A stretch of 64,000 nucleotides of DNA from Talinum fruticosum (Eukaryota; Streptophyta; Magnoliopsida; Caryophyllales; Talinaceae). This document shows, piece by piece, positions 35,138 to 47,476 of this stretch. Position numbers and translations under genes: made by a program. Numbering within the stretch: position 1 is the first letter of the stretch; each line of letters opens with the position of its first letter. The DNA lies in assembly GCA_021018815.1 (NCBI GenBank), contig JAITYX010000011.1, positions 7,454,501-7,518,500 on the forward strand, given 5' to 3'. The notes beneath the pieces were generated by a model, which made no database searches, was not told the DNA's origin, and saw only the letters and a list, made by a program, of their open reading frames with translations.

Positions 35138-35868
35138 TGGGAGACAGGACCGATCTAGAGCTCAGAGATGAAGCTCGAGAACGGGTGTGGTTGAGTAGCG
35201 GGGAAGCAGGATGACAAATTAATTTAACAAATTAATTTTGCAAAACAAAAGATGAAAATCGTAAATTAAATAAAGCGTAATTGAAATGAAGAAGATGATG
35301 AATCAAAACTTACTTTGATTAATAAAATGAAACTTGTACAGGAGATTGATAAAAAGGTTCTCGGGAGAGAAATTGGAGAAAAATGTGGGGATGATTACAA
35401 GTGATTTGTAAAGGCAAGTGGGAATTGGCGATGCCTCAACTATGCTAAAGGAGTACATATTTATATAATACAATAATAAATTAATGCCAAACACTTGGAC
35501 GGTTAAGGATCTTGATTGGAATGGAATCTTGAAAATATCTTCCGATAATGTTGAATTATTGAAACAGATGTTGATTGGATCGAAAGTATGAATAGTAGTT
35601 GCTGATTAATGTCCACTTTTTGAACAGTCTTGAACAGTGCTTGACAGATAGAAAGTTAGTAAAAGTAGTATCCATGAGTGAATAGTGTTTGAATTATTTG
35701 GCAGGCACTATAACCATGGAAAGTAGTATTTCATCCCATGGGCATTTGAGTAATGGCATTCCATCACCTTGAATAATGTCATCTCATCACCTTTGAATAT
35801 CACTTTGAATATCATTTCGTGGATGAATAGTAAGTCCATTAATAAGTGCCCTTATGAAGTGGACGTTA
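35138..35868 (-). repeat. 5' LTR of the movement-protein element, truncated at its outer end
   Basis: It is the same sequence as 29006-29901 without the SINE, and includes the inner LTR end missing there (down to CTCCCA at 35138). Its outer 45 or so bases are replaced at about 35869 by a short unrelated joint leading into an inverted LTR. Confidence 0.75.
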
Positions 35869-35876
35869 TCGTTCAC

Positions 35877-36617
35877 TTACTATTCATAGAGGATATTCAT
35901 AATTGCGCTTATTAATGGACTTACTATTCATCCGTGAAATGATATTCAAAGTGATATTCAAAGGTGATGAGATGACATTACTCAAGGTGATGGGATGCCA
36001 TTATTCAAATGCCCATGGGATGAAATACTACTTTCCATGGTTATAGTGCCGACTAATACTTCAAACACTATTCACTCATGGATACTACTGTTTACTAACT
36101 TTCCATCTGTCAAGCATTGTTTAAGACTGTTCAAAAAAGTGGACATTAATCAGCAACTACTATTCATGCTTTCAATCCAATCAACACTGTTTCAATAATT
36201 CAACATTATTGGAAGATATTTTTAAGATTCCATTCCAATCAAGATCCTCAACCGTCCAAATGTTCGACATTAATTTATTATTGTATTCTATAAATATGTA
36301 CTCCTTTAGCATAGTTGAGGCATCGCCAATTCCCCACTTGCCTCTTACAAATCACTTGTAATCATCCCCACTACTTTTCTCCAATCTCTCTCCCGAGAGT
36401 CTTTTATCGGTCTTCTCGTACAAGTTTCATTTTATTAATCAAAGTAAGTTTTGATTCATCATCTTCTTCTTCATTTCAATTACGCTTTATTTGATTATTT
36501 CAATTTACAGCTTTCGTCTTTTGTTTTGCAAAATCAATTTGTTAAATTAATTTATCACCCTACTTCCCCGCTACTCAACCATACCCACCCTCGAGCTTCA
36601 TCCCTAAGCTCCAGATC
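35877..36617 (+). repeat. Third LTR copy in inverted orientation (head to head)
   Basis: From CGTTCACTTACTATTCAT (about 35870) to CTCCAGATCGGTC (36617) it is the reverse complement of the neighbouring LTR, including the single SINE-free GTGATT site near 36355. It is followed by AT microsatellite instead of a primer-binding site, so no second internal region is attached. The two LTRs form an inverted repeat of about 700-bp arms with a 10-bp centre. Confidence 0.8.
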
Positions 36618-36779
<162 letters not shown>

Positions 36780-37395
36780 TGATTCGGGTATTTCCTGGAT
36801 GGTTCCAGCTCAACCGACACGTCATCGACCGACTGGGCCCAATCAGTTGGATAAGGGTGGAATCGGCCCAAGGCGATCCTTAATGGGCCAGCTAAAGCCC
36901 CAAAGCCCACTAGGGCTAAGGTTTCCCTAACATATGGTAAAAGTACCGTTTTACCCCTTTCAAACCTCCTATAAATACTCATCTTTGACACATTCCAAGG
37001 GAGGGCTTTATGCTCACTTGAGAAGAAATCGGATCTTTGGGATAATCACTTAAGCTTCCTAAAAGCTCTCAACATTCACCCACATTCATCCAAGTTCATC
37101 GGTGTTCATCCACATTCATCCCGAGAATCTTCCTTATTTGGAAAACCTCTCGATTCCCAAGGAACCCCCACGCACATCGAGGAAGATCTCCTCGATCTAT
37201 TCAACTTGGATCGGATACTAACTTGAGCGTCGGAGGGCGTTCCCGGGACCCACCACCCGGGGCTTCGCCTTTTGCAGGTTCGGACGGTCATCACTCGGCT
37301 CGGATCGCTCGTGCCACGTCCTCGGAACCATAGCAGTAAATCCTTCCTCTCTCCGAATCATCATCCACCTCATCAACTCGCATTTCTCCGGAAAC
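36780..37395 (+). repeat. 5' LTR of the Tat-type element
   Basis: It is paired with 48989-49604. A candidate promoter lies in CCTATAAATACTC near 36968, a TATA box about 30 bp before the likely transcript start. Termini are TG and a degraded CA. Confidence 0.85.
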
Positions 37396-37418
37396 GAGTT
37401 TGGCGCCGTCTCGTGGGG
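37396..37418 (+). promoter_or_regulatory. Primer-binding site of the Tat-type element
   Basis: TTTGGCGCCGTCTCGTGGGG lies a few bases after the LTR end, the common plant gypsy primer-site form starting TGGCGCC. Confidence 0.7.
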
Positions 37419-37431
37419 AGGAAGGTAGCAT

Positions 37432-39310
37432 ATGGTCGCCAGTGGCACTCGATCTCGATCCAAGATGACTCGCGACACAAACAACCCACCAGCCCCACAC
37501 CCTAATCGCTCAATGCCTACGGGGGCCAATCCCGAGACGCTCCTCAAGCCGAGGACGCGGAATCGTCTCACCGAACCGCCGGCAACCGTCACGCCCAGCC
37601 GGAGGGGTACGTCACCCTAGGGGCTCTCCAAAACCTAATTGAGACCCTCAAACGATCGTTGCACAACAAGTGCAAGAACAAGTACGAGCCACTATGGAAC
37701 AGACGCATGCCAATCATGCCCTTCCATTATACTCCAACTCCCGGTACGGCGCAACCCCCAGGGAGGTCGCCTGTTGGCCACTTCTCGTGTGGGATGCCTT
37801 CCCACGTGGCTCCAAAGCACAGCCCACCGAGGCCCCGACGACATTTATTCCCGAACAGCCCTAACGTCCCGCCCACGAGGCACTATGAGGAGGGAGACGC
37901 TAGGGGCATCATCGAAGCCAAGAGAGCTCTTCATAGAGCCAACGAAAATGTCGCAACATCCCATACGACTTCAACCCCTACGCCACTCACAGCAGGCGTT
38001 CCGCCCGGTTTGAAGACCATGCTCCGGCACCGAGAGCAGGGGCCGAGCCCCAAGGGAGCCGAAGGACGGCCAACCCCGGACGATCGGCTACCCATGGTCG
38101 TGAATCCCAACGAGCCTATGACGCTCACAAACACGACCAAGGACGATCCGTCGCTCGAGAGCGCGAGCGCCGAGGGAAAGGCACCTGTGGCAATCGGCTA
38201 TGAGAGGTCCCGAGAAATCGGAGAGGACCAGGCGCACCCCACCCCGATCCGAGAGAAGGAAGAGCCCTTCCCCGGTGGAGGTTCCGCGTCATCAACCCCG
38301 CACCATCCCAATTTCGGCTCCGACTCAAGGCCGACCCAACGATACTTTCAACACTCCCTTCTCCAAGAAAATCATGAAGGCGCCTAGGATGAAGAAAGTA
38401 AAGGTCCCGAGTGTCGAACCGTACGACGGCACTACCGATCCCGAGGACCACCTGGCTCGCTACAAGTCTCACATGTATGTGCGGGACGGAGACGATGCAA
38501 CCTACCGCCGATTCTTCCCCGCCACATTAAAGGGGGTCGCGCAGAAATGGTTCAACGGCCTCCCTCAAGGAAGCATTTCTTCCTTCGAAGAACTTTGTGA
38601 GAAGTTTGTGGCGCAATTCATCGCCGGTTGCAAACAAAAGAGGACTAGCATCCACCTCTCCAAGATCAAGCAGGGAGGAATGAAACTCTTAAGGATTACG
38701 TGCGGCGGTTCCACTGGGAAGCCGTCCTCATCCCCGACCTCCAAGACGGAGTTGCCTACGCCTCCTTCTTAAATGGACTTAGGAGCGGAAGATTCAAATT
38801 TTCCCTCGCCGAGCAAAAGGTGACCACCCTTGCGAAGCTTCTCCGGAAGGCGGCCGATTTCATCCAGGCCACGGAGATCTCGCGCAGAGGAGGGGGATGA
38901 GGCAAGGAGAAAAGGAGGGGAAGGAAAGTTCAATCCCCGAAATGAAAAGAAGCCCCGCGAGAATGAGGTGAACCACCGCTTCAACACCGATCCCCGGAGC
39001 ATTTTGATGGAGATCAAGGGGCACCCTATGCTCAAGAAGCCACCTCCCATGTCCACTCCCGCCAAGGCACGAGCCTCGAACAAATATTGCGAGTTCCATG
39101 AACAAACGGGGCACAACACCGCCGAGTGCTCGGGCCTTGAAGAAAGCACTCGGGGAGTTGGCCGACAATGGGCGGATAGACCGTTTCCTTAAAAAGGATG
39201 TCCATGGGATTAAGGGAGGCTCTTCAAGACAAGGGGAAAAGAGCTACGAGGATGATGAGACTACCGGAATCGTAGCCACCATCGGCTGGGGCTTGGCCGG
39301 GGCATGACCC
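37432..39310 (+). pseudogene. gag of the Tat-type element (frameshifted)
   Basis: The N-terminal part (37432-38200) is proline- and arginine-rich and broken between frames. The capsid-like core is at 38387-38690: VKVPSVEPYDGTTDPEDHLA, then FFPATLKGVAQKWFNGLP and SFEELCEKFVAQF, the Retrotrans_gag pattern. One base is lost near 38680, after which another frame continues (LKDYVRRFHWEA near 38690, FSLAEQKVTTLAKLL near 38796). The nucleocapsid motif CEFHEQTGHNTAEC is at about 39088-39130. Packaging of the element RNA is the expected role. Confidence 0.75.
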
Positions 39311-42300
39311 CCTCCTCTTGGAAAGCTCACTTGAGGAGTGCGCGACAAGTGCCGATCACCGGCAACCTCCACCCCCGAAGGTACCCGCGATGACCTTTGG
39401 GGAGAAGGACCCGAGAGGACTGGCCACCCCGCATGACGACCCCATGGTCATCACGCCGAAAGTCTCGGACGCTATCGTCCGGAGGGTCCTAGTAGATACG
39501 GGCAGCTCGGTGGACATCATCACCACGTGAATGTTTGAACCAGTTGAAGTACAACCCCGTAACCTCATCCCCCTTGTAAATCCAATCCTCGGATTTGGGG
39601 GCAGACAGCTGCATCCCCTTGGCATGATCCGCCCGCCAATCGAGATCGGGGACAAGGCCCGAGGACGGAACATGGAAGTAAACTTTTGGTGGTCGACGTG
39701 CCCTCCGCCTACAACGTCATCATCGGACGTCCCACCCTCAACCAAAGCAAAGCAGTCATCGCTCCATATCTTCTTCTCATGAAGTATGAGCTTGATGACG
39801 GATCCGTAGGCGAGATCTACTGGAGATCGAAAAACAGCAAGGGAGTGTTATGTCGTAAGCCTTCGACCCCTAATGACGAAGCTGCATCAAGAAGAAAAGA
39901 CCAAGGATGACCCCAAGGGCAAGAAACCGAAAGTGGAACTCCCCGCCAAGATTCCCGAAACGATGATGGTTTGCTTTGCCACCACCGAGGACCATGGCAG
40001 GGACCGACCTACACCCTCGTAAGATGTCGAACTCATCCCTCTCGGAGGAAACCCGCCCCGATCGTTCCGTACAAGTGGGCAGGAACCTTCGTAAAGGGAT
40101 CAAGGACGGCCTTATCGGACTCTTGAGAGAATTCAAAGATGTCTTCGCCTTTGGACCCAAAGAAATGCCCGGGTTGAGCCCTAAGGTCATCGAGCACAAG
40201 TTGAATGTCGACCCCTCCTACAAGCCCGTCATCCAAAAACGACGACATCTCGGGGCGTAACGCAGCAAAGCAAGTAGCCGAGGAGGTCAAGAAGTTACTA
40301 GAGGCAGGATTTATCCGGGAATGCCACTACCCCAAGTGGATTGCCAATGTCGTTTTGGTGAAAAAATCGAACGGTACATGGAGAATGTGCGTCGATTTCA
40401 CCGACCTCAACAAAGCGTGCCCAAAAGACAGCCTATCCTTCGCCAAAATCGACAAACTTGTCGATGCTACGGCCGGCCACGCCCTCCTTAGTTTCATGGA
40501 CGCTTTTCGTGGTACCATCGGATACCATTGTGCAAGGAAGACCAGGAGAGAACCGCCTTCATCACCGACCAAGGGCCGTATTGTTACAACGTGATGCCCT
40601 TCGGATTGAAAAACGCTCGGAGCCACCTACCAAAGGCTGGTCAACATGGTCTTCACCCACCTCATTGGGAAGACCATGGAGGTATATGTGGACGACATGA
40701 TCGTCAAGAGCAAGCAGGACTTCGATCACATCTCCAACCTTCGGAGGACGTTCGAAGTCCTACGAAAGTATGGGATGAAGTCGAATCCCAAGAAGTGCAC
40801 ATTTGGAGTCAAGGCTGGAAAATTTCTAGGCTTCATGATCAATCGCAGAGGGATAGAAGCAAACCCCGATAAAGTGCAAGTCGTGCTCGACATGAAGTCC
40901 CCGAGGACTATTAAGGAGGTTCAAAATTAACAGGTGCGTGGCCGCCTCGGACGATTCATGTCAAGGTCCGCAGACAAATGCCAACCCTTTTTTAAGGTGC
41001 TCAAAAAGAGAGTCAAGTTCGAGTGGGACGTCGAAGCGTAAGAAGCATTCTCCCAATTGAAGACGTATTTGGCCCAGCCTTCCAAAAATCGCCAGCCCCA
41101 CTCCGGGAGCCCCTACTCATTTACCTTGCCGTCTCGCATCAAGCAATAAGTGCAGTCCTCCTTGTGGAGCGAAAGAACGAGCAAATACCGGTGTATTATG
41201 TCAGCCTATGCACTCACCGGCGCCGAGCTTCGCTACCCTGTGATTGAAAAATTTGCATATGCACTCCTCTTGGCCAGCAGAAAGCTACGCCCTTACTTTG
41301 AGGCACATAAAGTGATGGTCCTTACCGACCAGCCGTTAAAGAACGTGTTACGTAAGCTCGAAAGCTCCGGAAGAATGCTGAAGTGGGCCGTTGAACTAAC
41401 CCCATATGGCCTGGAATTCGAACCCCGAAGAGCTATCAAAGCACAAGCATTGGCGGACTTTATAGCAGTAATGCTCACACCCAAGCCACCCCTACCGTCC
41501 CAAGATGAATGTTGGACCCTCTATGTAGACGGTTCCGCAACCAAAGACGGGAGTGGGGCGGGGCTGGTCATCACTTCGCCAACGGGGAACAATTCGAACA
41601 CGCACTTAAGTTCATGTTCGGTGGCCTCCAACAATGAAGCGTAATATGAGGCCCTCCTAGCAGGCATAGACCTTTGTTATGCGGCAGAGCAAGCTCCGTG
41701 AAGGCCTACTCCGACTCCCAACTTGTAGTCTCCCAGCTGAATGGAGAATACGAGGCACGGGACGAGGACATGATAGCATATCGTCGAAAGGTCAAAGAAG
41801 CGGCAGGATCGGCTCCAAAGACTTCGAAATCCTCCATGTGCCCCGCTCGAGAGAATAGGCAAGCCGATGCCCTCTCCAAACTCGCCAGCTCTTCGGCTGA
41901 CGGGCAGCCAAAGAAGATCCAATGGGAGATACTTGGAGAGAGAAGCATTGATGTCAAAGAAACCATGTGGCTGGATAGGAGCAACACTTGGATGGATCCC
42001 CTTATCAACTACCTATCAAAGGGAGAACTTCCGCAAGACACCAAAGAAGCGTAACATGTCAAGAAAAGAGCTGAATGGTTCGTTTACTACGAAGGGACAC
42101 TTTATAAGAAGGCATACTCCCAACCCTCGCTCCGTTGCATTCCGCCGGAAATGGGTCGAAAGTTCTCGAAGAAATCCATGAAGGGGTGTGTAGCTCGCAT
42201 ATAGGCGGAAGGGCGCTCGCAGCAAAGGTCCTACGAACCGGATACTATTGGCCATCCTTGCGAGAAGACTCGATGGACTTGGTGAGAAAATGCGACAAAT

Positions 42301-43221
42301 GCCAAAAGTTTGCTCCCGTGCCAAAGCGCCCGCCTACCGAGTTGACTCCCATCCAATCGCCCTTCCATTTGCAAGATGGGGGATGGATATCCTGGGACCA
42401 TTCCCAAAAGCCACGGGTCAGCGCAAATATTTGTTCGTAGCGGTGGATTATTTCACTAAATGGATAGAAGCGGAAGCCGTTGCCTCGATCACCGAGAAAG
42501 AAGTGCGCAAATTCATTTGGAAGAACATAATCACCCGATTTGGTGTTCCTAGGGCAATGATATTCGACAACGGGCGGTAGTTTGACACCGACAAGGTGCG
42601 GGATTACCTCGCCCAGTATGGTTGCCGGGCCCGCTTCACGCTCGTAGCCCATCCCCAGGCCAACGGTCGAGCCGAGTCAGCCAACAAGGTCATACCGAAC
42701 GGCCTTAAGAAGAGGCTAGACGACGCTAAGGGAAAGTGGGCGGAGGAGTTGCAGCAGCTTTATGGTCTATCGGGACAACAGAGAAGTCGCCCACCGGAGA
42801 AACGCCCTTCATGCTGGTATACGGATCGGAAGCCGTCCTCCCCGTCGAAGTAGCCCTCCATACTCACCGCCTCACAAACTTTCGGGAGGAGTCTAACAAT
42901 GGGACCCTCCGGGAGGCCCTTGACTTGCTCCCGATGGTTCGAGGAGATAGCTATCTCCGTGCGGCCATAACCAAATTGAAAATGGCAAGAGCCTACAATG
43001 TAAGGGTGAAAGGGAAGGATCTCGAAGTTGGTGACTTGGTTTTGAGAAAACCGAAGCTACAGGAAAGGCGGCGGAACACGGTAAGCTCACGGCCTAATTG
43101 GGAAGGGCCGTACATCATTCGCGAGGTAGTCCGCCCGAGGACCTACGAGTTGGCTACCCTCGAAGGAGTCGACATTCCTCGAGCATGGCATAGCAGCAAC
43201 TTGAAGAAGTACTTCATCTAA
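39311..43221 (+). pseudogene. pol of the Tat-type element: protease, RT, two RNase H domains, integrase
   Basis: Protease: RRVLVDTGSSVDIIT at about 39480-39524 (active-site DTGS). RT: WRMCVDFTDLNKACPKDS near 40380 and the catalytic VYVDDMIVKSK near 40680. First RNase H: AVLLVERKN near 41150 and ELRYPVIEKFAYALLLA near 41225. Second RNase H: LYVDGSATKDGSGAGLVI at 41518-41575 and NNEA at 41632. Integrase: HEGVCSSHIGG and CDKCQ (zinc-binding HHCC, 42176-42310), GMDILGPFP with VDYFTKWIEAEAV (first Asp, near 42450), FDNG (second Asp, near 42565) and NGRAES (Glu, near 42664). In-frame stops: TGA at 39528, TAA at 40258, 41039, 41642 and 42052, TAG at 42578, besides several frameshifts. Confidence 0.8.
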
Positions 43222-43899
43222 GTACTGGGAAGCGACCTTTGTATGCAGTAAAGCTTACCGGTTGGCGTGGGGGCCTTTCTTTAAAGACCCACCCAGCCCG
43301 GGTCCCGACAAATGTTGTAAAGGAATCGACCACGATTGACGCGACTTTTCCAAAAGCGCTCAACGGGGCACACATTCCTATCTCTCTCTTGTAACGAACT
43401 TCGATTCTCTATGTTAATACAATGAGCACATTTTCCGTAACATTGCGACTTATGTCTTATTTTAAGTCGACTTTTGGAATGTGAATCTGGGCTAATACGA
43501 TCCCCTAGAACAACTAAATTTTCAATCTCTCTTGTTGTATATTTTACCTTAGCCGAAGTTGGGGGCATCACTAGGGGCTAATTCGAACCCCTAAGACCTC
43601 CAACCTTTCGGTCCCTCTTGTTGTATTCCCTCGGACTTAGTTAAAGTTAGAAGAAAGGGTACGGATTGTCGTTAGTTTTGATGACAACCACTTTGTAAAA
43701 TTCTACTCTTGCATGTTTTGCTTGTACCGATTTTGGGGGCAACACTAGGGGCTAATGCAATCCCCTAAGATAGCCAAAAATTGCCAAAGTCAAAAGATAA
43801 TCATACACAAGAAACGACAAGGAAAATCGGCAACAACCAAAAGAGACAACGAAGCAAGCATCAAACAAAGCGCTGAATAGGCATCCAAGCGAGCATCAA

Positions 43900-44975
43900 A
43901 TAAACATCAAGCAAGCATACAAGCAGGCGTCAAGCAAGGAATACCCAAGAAAGAAAGTTTAAGGCAAAACAAACCAAAGTCGGTCAGTTCGAAACATGAA
44001 CAAAAACAAGCATAAGGTGGGACAAGTACCTCGTGGAAGTTTCGGATCGAGAGCCGGTCCCGCGACGACAAGGAACAAGTTCTTCTTGAAATACTCCCTC
44101 TTGGGAAGCCGGTGGGAAGGAAGCCTTTCTTTCCTTCCTTCAATCGTTGGATGGGGTACCTCTCGGGTGCGAAAGTATTCCGCTGCGGCGTACACCTCGG
44201 AACGATAAACCGCGCGGAGAGAACCGGGCATTTTGACGACTTCCTCCTCATCACTCCAAGCAGGGACATCCCATTCCCCGTCCAACCTTTCTACGAAGAG
44301 AAACTCATACTTCCACCTATGGATCGATGAAGTCCTACCCAAGGCGACTCATGTATCCTCTCTTGTTCGGAAAGCCGTACCACCCTCGCTCACCATCTAA
44401 CGAGACGCTCTTTTGAAAGCCATGAAGGAGGGAGAACAATTCTAAGCTACAGGGGAGGTCTTTTATTTCACATGTGGCAATGAACGAACAAATCGAGCGC
44501 CACGAGTTGGGGACAATCTGGGCCAGGGCCAGGTTGAACTTATTGCATATTGATACAACTAAAGGATGGAGCGGAAACCGCACCCCACCATCGAGTGTCG
44601 CTTATAAAAGGCGCGACACCCGGGAGGGGGACTTGACCGTGTCCCGCTCCAACGGAACCAGGATCCTATAACTATCGTGGATGCGATATTGGCCGAAGAG
44701 CCTTGACGCCCGTACCATGTCATTCGCAAGCGGGATCAATGAAGTGAGAACCCGGACCATCACTAGGGTCCGACCTCTCGAGCAACGACTCAACTAAGTC
44801 CTCCGCCCCATGAAGTGGTGTAAAGGACGAGAGGGCCTCATCATCTAAAGAAGTATCTAAGGACGGGGAGTTACCTTTGGAATACCCGTCCCGCGAGAGC
44901 TCATCCATGGTCTTGGGTGTATAAGTGGTCTTAATCCTAGCCATAGTCCTCGCTATCGGAATCCTGCAAGGCACA
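43900..44975 (-). pseudogene. Antisense ORF 1 of the Tat-type element, Transposase_28 (putative gypsy-type transposon) domain
   Basis: Minus-strand frames step through one broken protein. About 44720-44942 starts MARIKTTYTPKTMDELSRDG and is acidic and serine-rich. 44335-44583 holds RFPLHPLVVSICNKFNLALA, PNSWRSICSFIATCE and DGERGWYGFPNKRGY. 43959-44342 continues with SIHRWKYEFLFVERLDGEW. The G/R-F-P-L-H-P, P-N-S-W-R and W-K-x-x-F-F-type motifs fit the plant Transposase_28 family, known as an extra protein in gypsy elements. It is transcribed against gag-pol if expressed. Its role is unknown; the link to the family is my motif reading. Confidence 0.5.
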
Positions 44976-45814
44976 ACCCGTAAATGTCACCTCGTCCTCG
45001 AAGACCATGACTCCTTTTAACCTCCCAACGATAAACCACCTCACGGGAACAACTATTGAGACCGGGAGTGGGGGACCTCTCATAAACGGAATCGAAGTCG
45101 CGGTAGCGTAGCCAAAGGGATGGCCTCCGCAATCGCGCTAGCGCCGAGACTTGCCGCCACGGCACGCGACTAGCTACGGTTAACTCTCGGGAGGCTACAT
45201 CGTGGTGACTATCAAGGTTTACGTGAGACCTCCAAGTCAGCAGACGCAGCCACTCCTAGAGACTCCCCCTACAACACCATCATAACTACATCTATCCACG
45301 GGGCACAACGAGTCTCTCTCCAAGGCACAATTACTCGACAAACTATCATAATGGCTCGCAACCGTACCCTTGGAGCTACCCATTATCCTAAGACATGCAT
45401 CTACTTGAATATTCAAACTACAAGCGGGTTATTCGAAGATATACCTCGAAATTCGAGTGAAGGTGATGAATGCCCGAGTCTAGCTTGAAGGCTTCTCCCA
45501 AGTGCTCTCTACCTCACTTTGAGAATTGTTTTGTGAATAATGAAGAGAAGCTCCAAGAGACGGGTTATATAGAGCTCCCCGCCCGATCGGCCGAATCAGC
45601 CACAATCGCACCGTCTCCTCGCACAAGACCGAATTTTAAAATTCGAAATTCGAATTCGAATTCACAAATTCCCGGTTTCCCGCTCAGCGGATCATAAATA
45701 AAAGTAAACAACTTAAATTCCGAGGGTTGGGGCTAGGGTAAGATTTCTAGGGTTTTAGGGTTTTTAGGGTTTTTGGGTTTTGTTAGCTAGGCTAAAGGTC
45801 AAGTAGGGTTCGGG

Positions 45815-46450
45815 CTGGGGTCGGTCTCTTCGAGACCGAGTCCCAGTGCTGAGAGGGCGAGAGAGAGAGGGTGGGGGTCGGTCTCGGCAGACCGACCCCG
45901 AGCGCGAGAGAGCCGAGAGCAGAGCGAGAGAGCGTGAGTCGAGGGAGAGCCCAGGTGCCGAGAGAGCGGGAGAGAGAGGGTGAGGGGTCGGTCTCGGCAG
46001 GACCGCCCCGAGCGCGAGAGAGCTAGAGAGAGCGGGTGAGGGGTCGGTCTCGGCGAGACCGACCCCGAGCGAGGGAGAGCAGAGCGCCGAGAGAGAGCGG
46101 GAGAGAGAGGGTGAGGGGTCGGTCTCGCAGGACCGACCCCGAGCGCCGAGAGCGAGAGAGAGCTAGTGTGCGAGGGGGTCGAGAGGGGTCGGTCTCGGTA
46201 GGACCGACCCCGGGCGAGGGAGCAGCAGAGCGCCGAGAGAGCGAGGGAGAGGGGTGAGGAGTTGGTCTCGCCGGACCGACCCCGAGCGCCGAGAGCAGAG
46301 AGAGAGCTAGTGTGCGAGGGGGTCGAGAGGGGTCGGTCTCGGCAGGACCGACCCCGGGAGAGGAGCGGCAGAGCGCCGAGAGAGCGAGGGAGAGGGGTGA
46401 GGAGTCGGTCTCGGCGAGACCGACCCCGAGCGCCGAGAGCCGAGAGAGAG
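45815..46450. repeat. GC-rich minisatellite built on a palindromic motif
   Basis: About nine near-copies of GGTCGGTCTCGGCAGGACCG (each a near-perfect hairpin) are spaced by GAGAGAGCGAGAG-type purine-rich sequence at intervals of about 60-75 bp. It continues as GC- and purine-rich sequence to about 47040. Long open frames here (for example 46023-47024 minus) are low-complexity artefacts. Confidence 0.8.
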
Positions 46451-47476
46451 CGTGGGGCGAGAGAGCGAGCGAGCGAGAGGGGTCGGTTCCGAGGCCGGGC
46501 GAACGCTCGGTCCCCGGGGTCGGGTTAGGCGGTCGGCCTGGGGTAGTGGCCCGGCCGAGTGCGATGCGGGGTGGGGGTAGCCGCAAACGAGGGGGCCGAG
46601 GGGGTGGAGTAAGCGAGCGGGGGAAGTCGGGACTTGGGCGGGGAGGGGCGAGTAGTGCCGAGAGAGGGGGAGGGGTGTGCACTGGGTCGGTGGCGCAGAG
46701 CAGCGATCGGAGTAGAGCAGGAGAGTAAGCAGCAACGAGCGAGAGAGGAGAGGGGGATGGCAGCAGCGGCGCAGCAGGGGCTAGGTCAAGGAGAGAGAGA
46801 GAGAGGCGGGAGGGGGTTTGAAATGGTGGGCCGAGAGAGGGGAGCGAGCCCAGCGAGGGAGAGGGGGAGCTAAGAGGGAGAGATAGTGGGCTAAGGGGGC
46901 AGCCCAGCGAGGGAGAAGGGGGCGAGGGGGAGAGAGTGGGCCGCGAGAGGAGAGAGAGAGAGGGGGCCCGGAGTAGCGAAGAGTCTCGGCAACTAGCGAG
47001 AGAGTGGGTCGGGGAGGAGCCCAAGCGAGCTAGAGCGAGTGATCGATTTTAGAAGTCGTCTTTGGGGGTCGGGTTTAGGAGTCAAAAATAAAAAAATATA
47101 AAATAAATAAATAAATAAAAAAAATATCAAATCAACTCACAAAAATTGCAAGAATCGCAAAAACAACACGAGCAAGGCCCAAACGCTCGTCATGCAACGA
47201 CTTAGCCTCCGGCGGTTAACAAGTCACAGCTATGCCTTCACAAGGGGCTATCCTTTGGGGTTCGAAGTCGGCTTGCTCTCGGCGACAACTTGGCCTCCGG
47301 GAGCCGAAAATCGCATACTTAGCCCCATAAGGTGATACCCTTCAAGAAGCTATCTCTCAAGCACTTTCAAGCCTCCGGGAGCTGAAAGGTCGCGCAAAGA
47401 CCCATTCCGTTATGGGCACTTGCACTCCCAACAGGAGGTTGGGGGTCGCGTTCTCCGTGGGATGTTCCCTAGCGAG

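Larger units (their letters stand above)
29006..35868 (-). mobile_element. LTR-bounded element with movement-protein, zinc-knuckle and protease genes but no reverse transcriptase
   Basis: Direct repeats at 29006-29901 and 35138-35868 act as LTRs. On the minus strand the internal part starts with a tRNA-iMet-like primer site (TTGGTATCGAGCC) next to the right LTR and ends with a purine tract (GAGAAGGAAG) next to the left LTR. Gene order on the minus strand is: 30K-type movement protein (34091-34904), an intervening region, a zinc-knuckle protein, a DSGA retropepsin-like segment, and a C-terminal conserved protein (30005-31387). The stretch between protease and C-terminal protein is only a few hundred bases, and no polymerase or integrase motif is seen. 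The left LTR is truncated at 29006 at an AT repeat. Related gene sets occur in caulimovirid-like endogenous sequences; this copy is broken by many stops and frameshifts. Confidence 0.7.

Noticed and set aside
37218..37592. Minus-strand frames in the gypsy 5' LTR and leader
   Set aside because: They are shadows of the LTR and leader; no family match and no link to the 3' antisense ORFs.
45735..45785. Telomere-like TTTAGGG motifs
   Set aside because: Only a few irregular copies (TAGGGTTTT variants) in a short stretch; no array.
46023..47024. Minus-strand open frame of 333 codons
   Set aside because: It is serine/proline/leucine low complexity from the GC-rich minisatellite; no domain and no conserved start.
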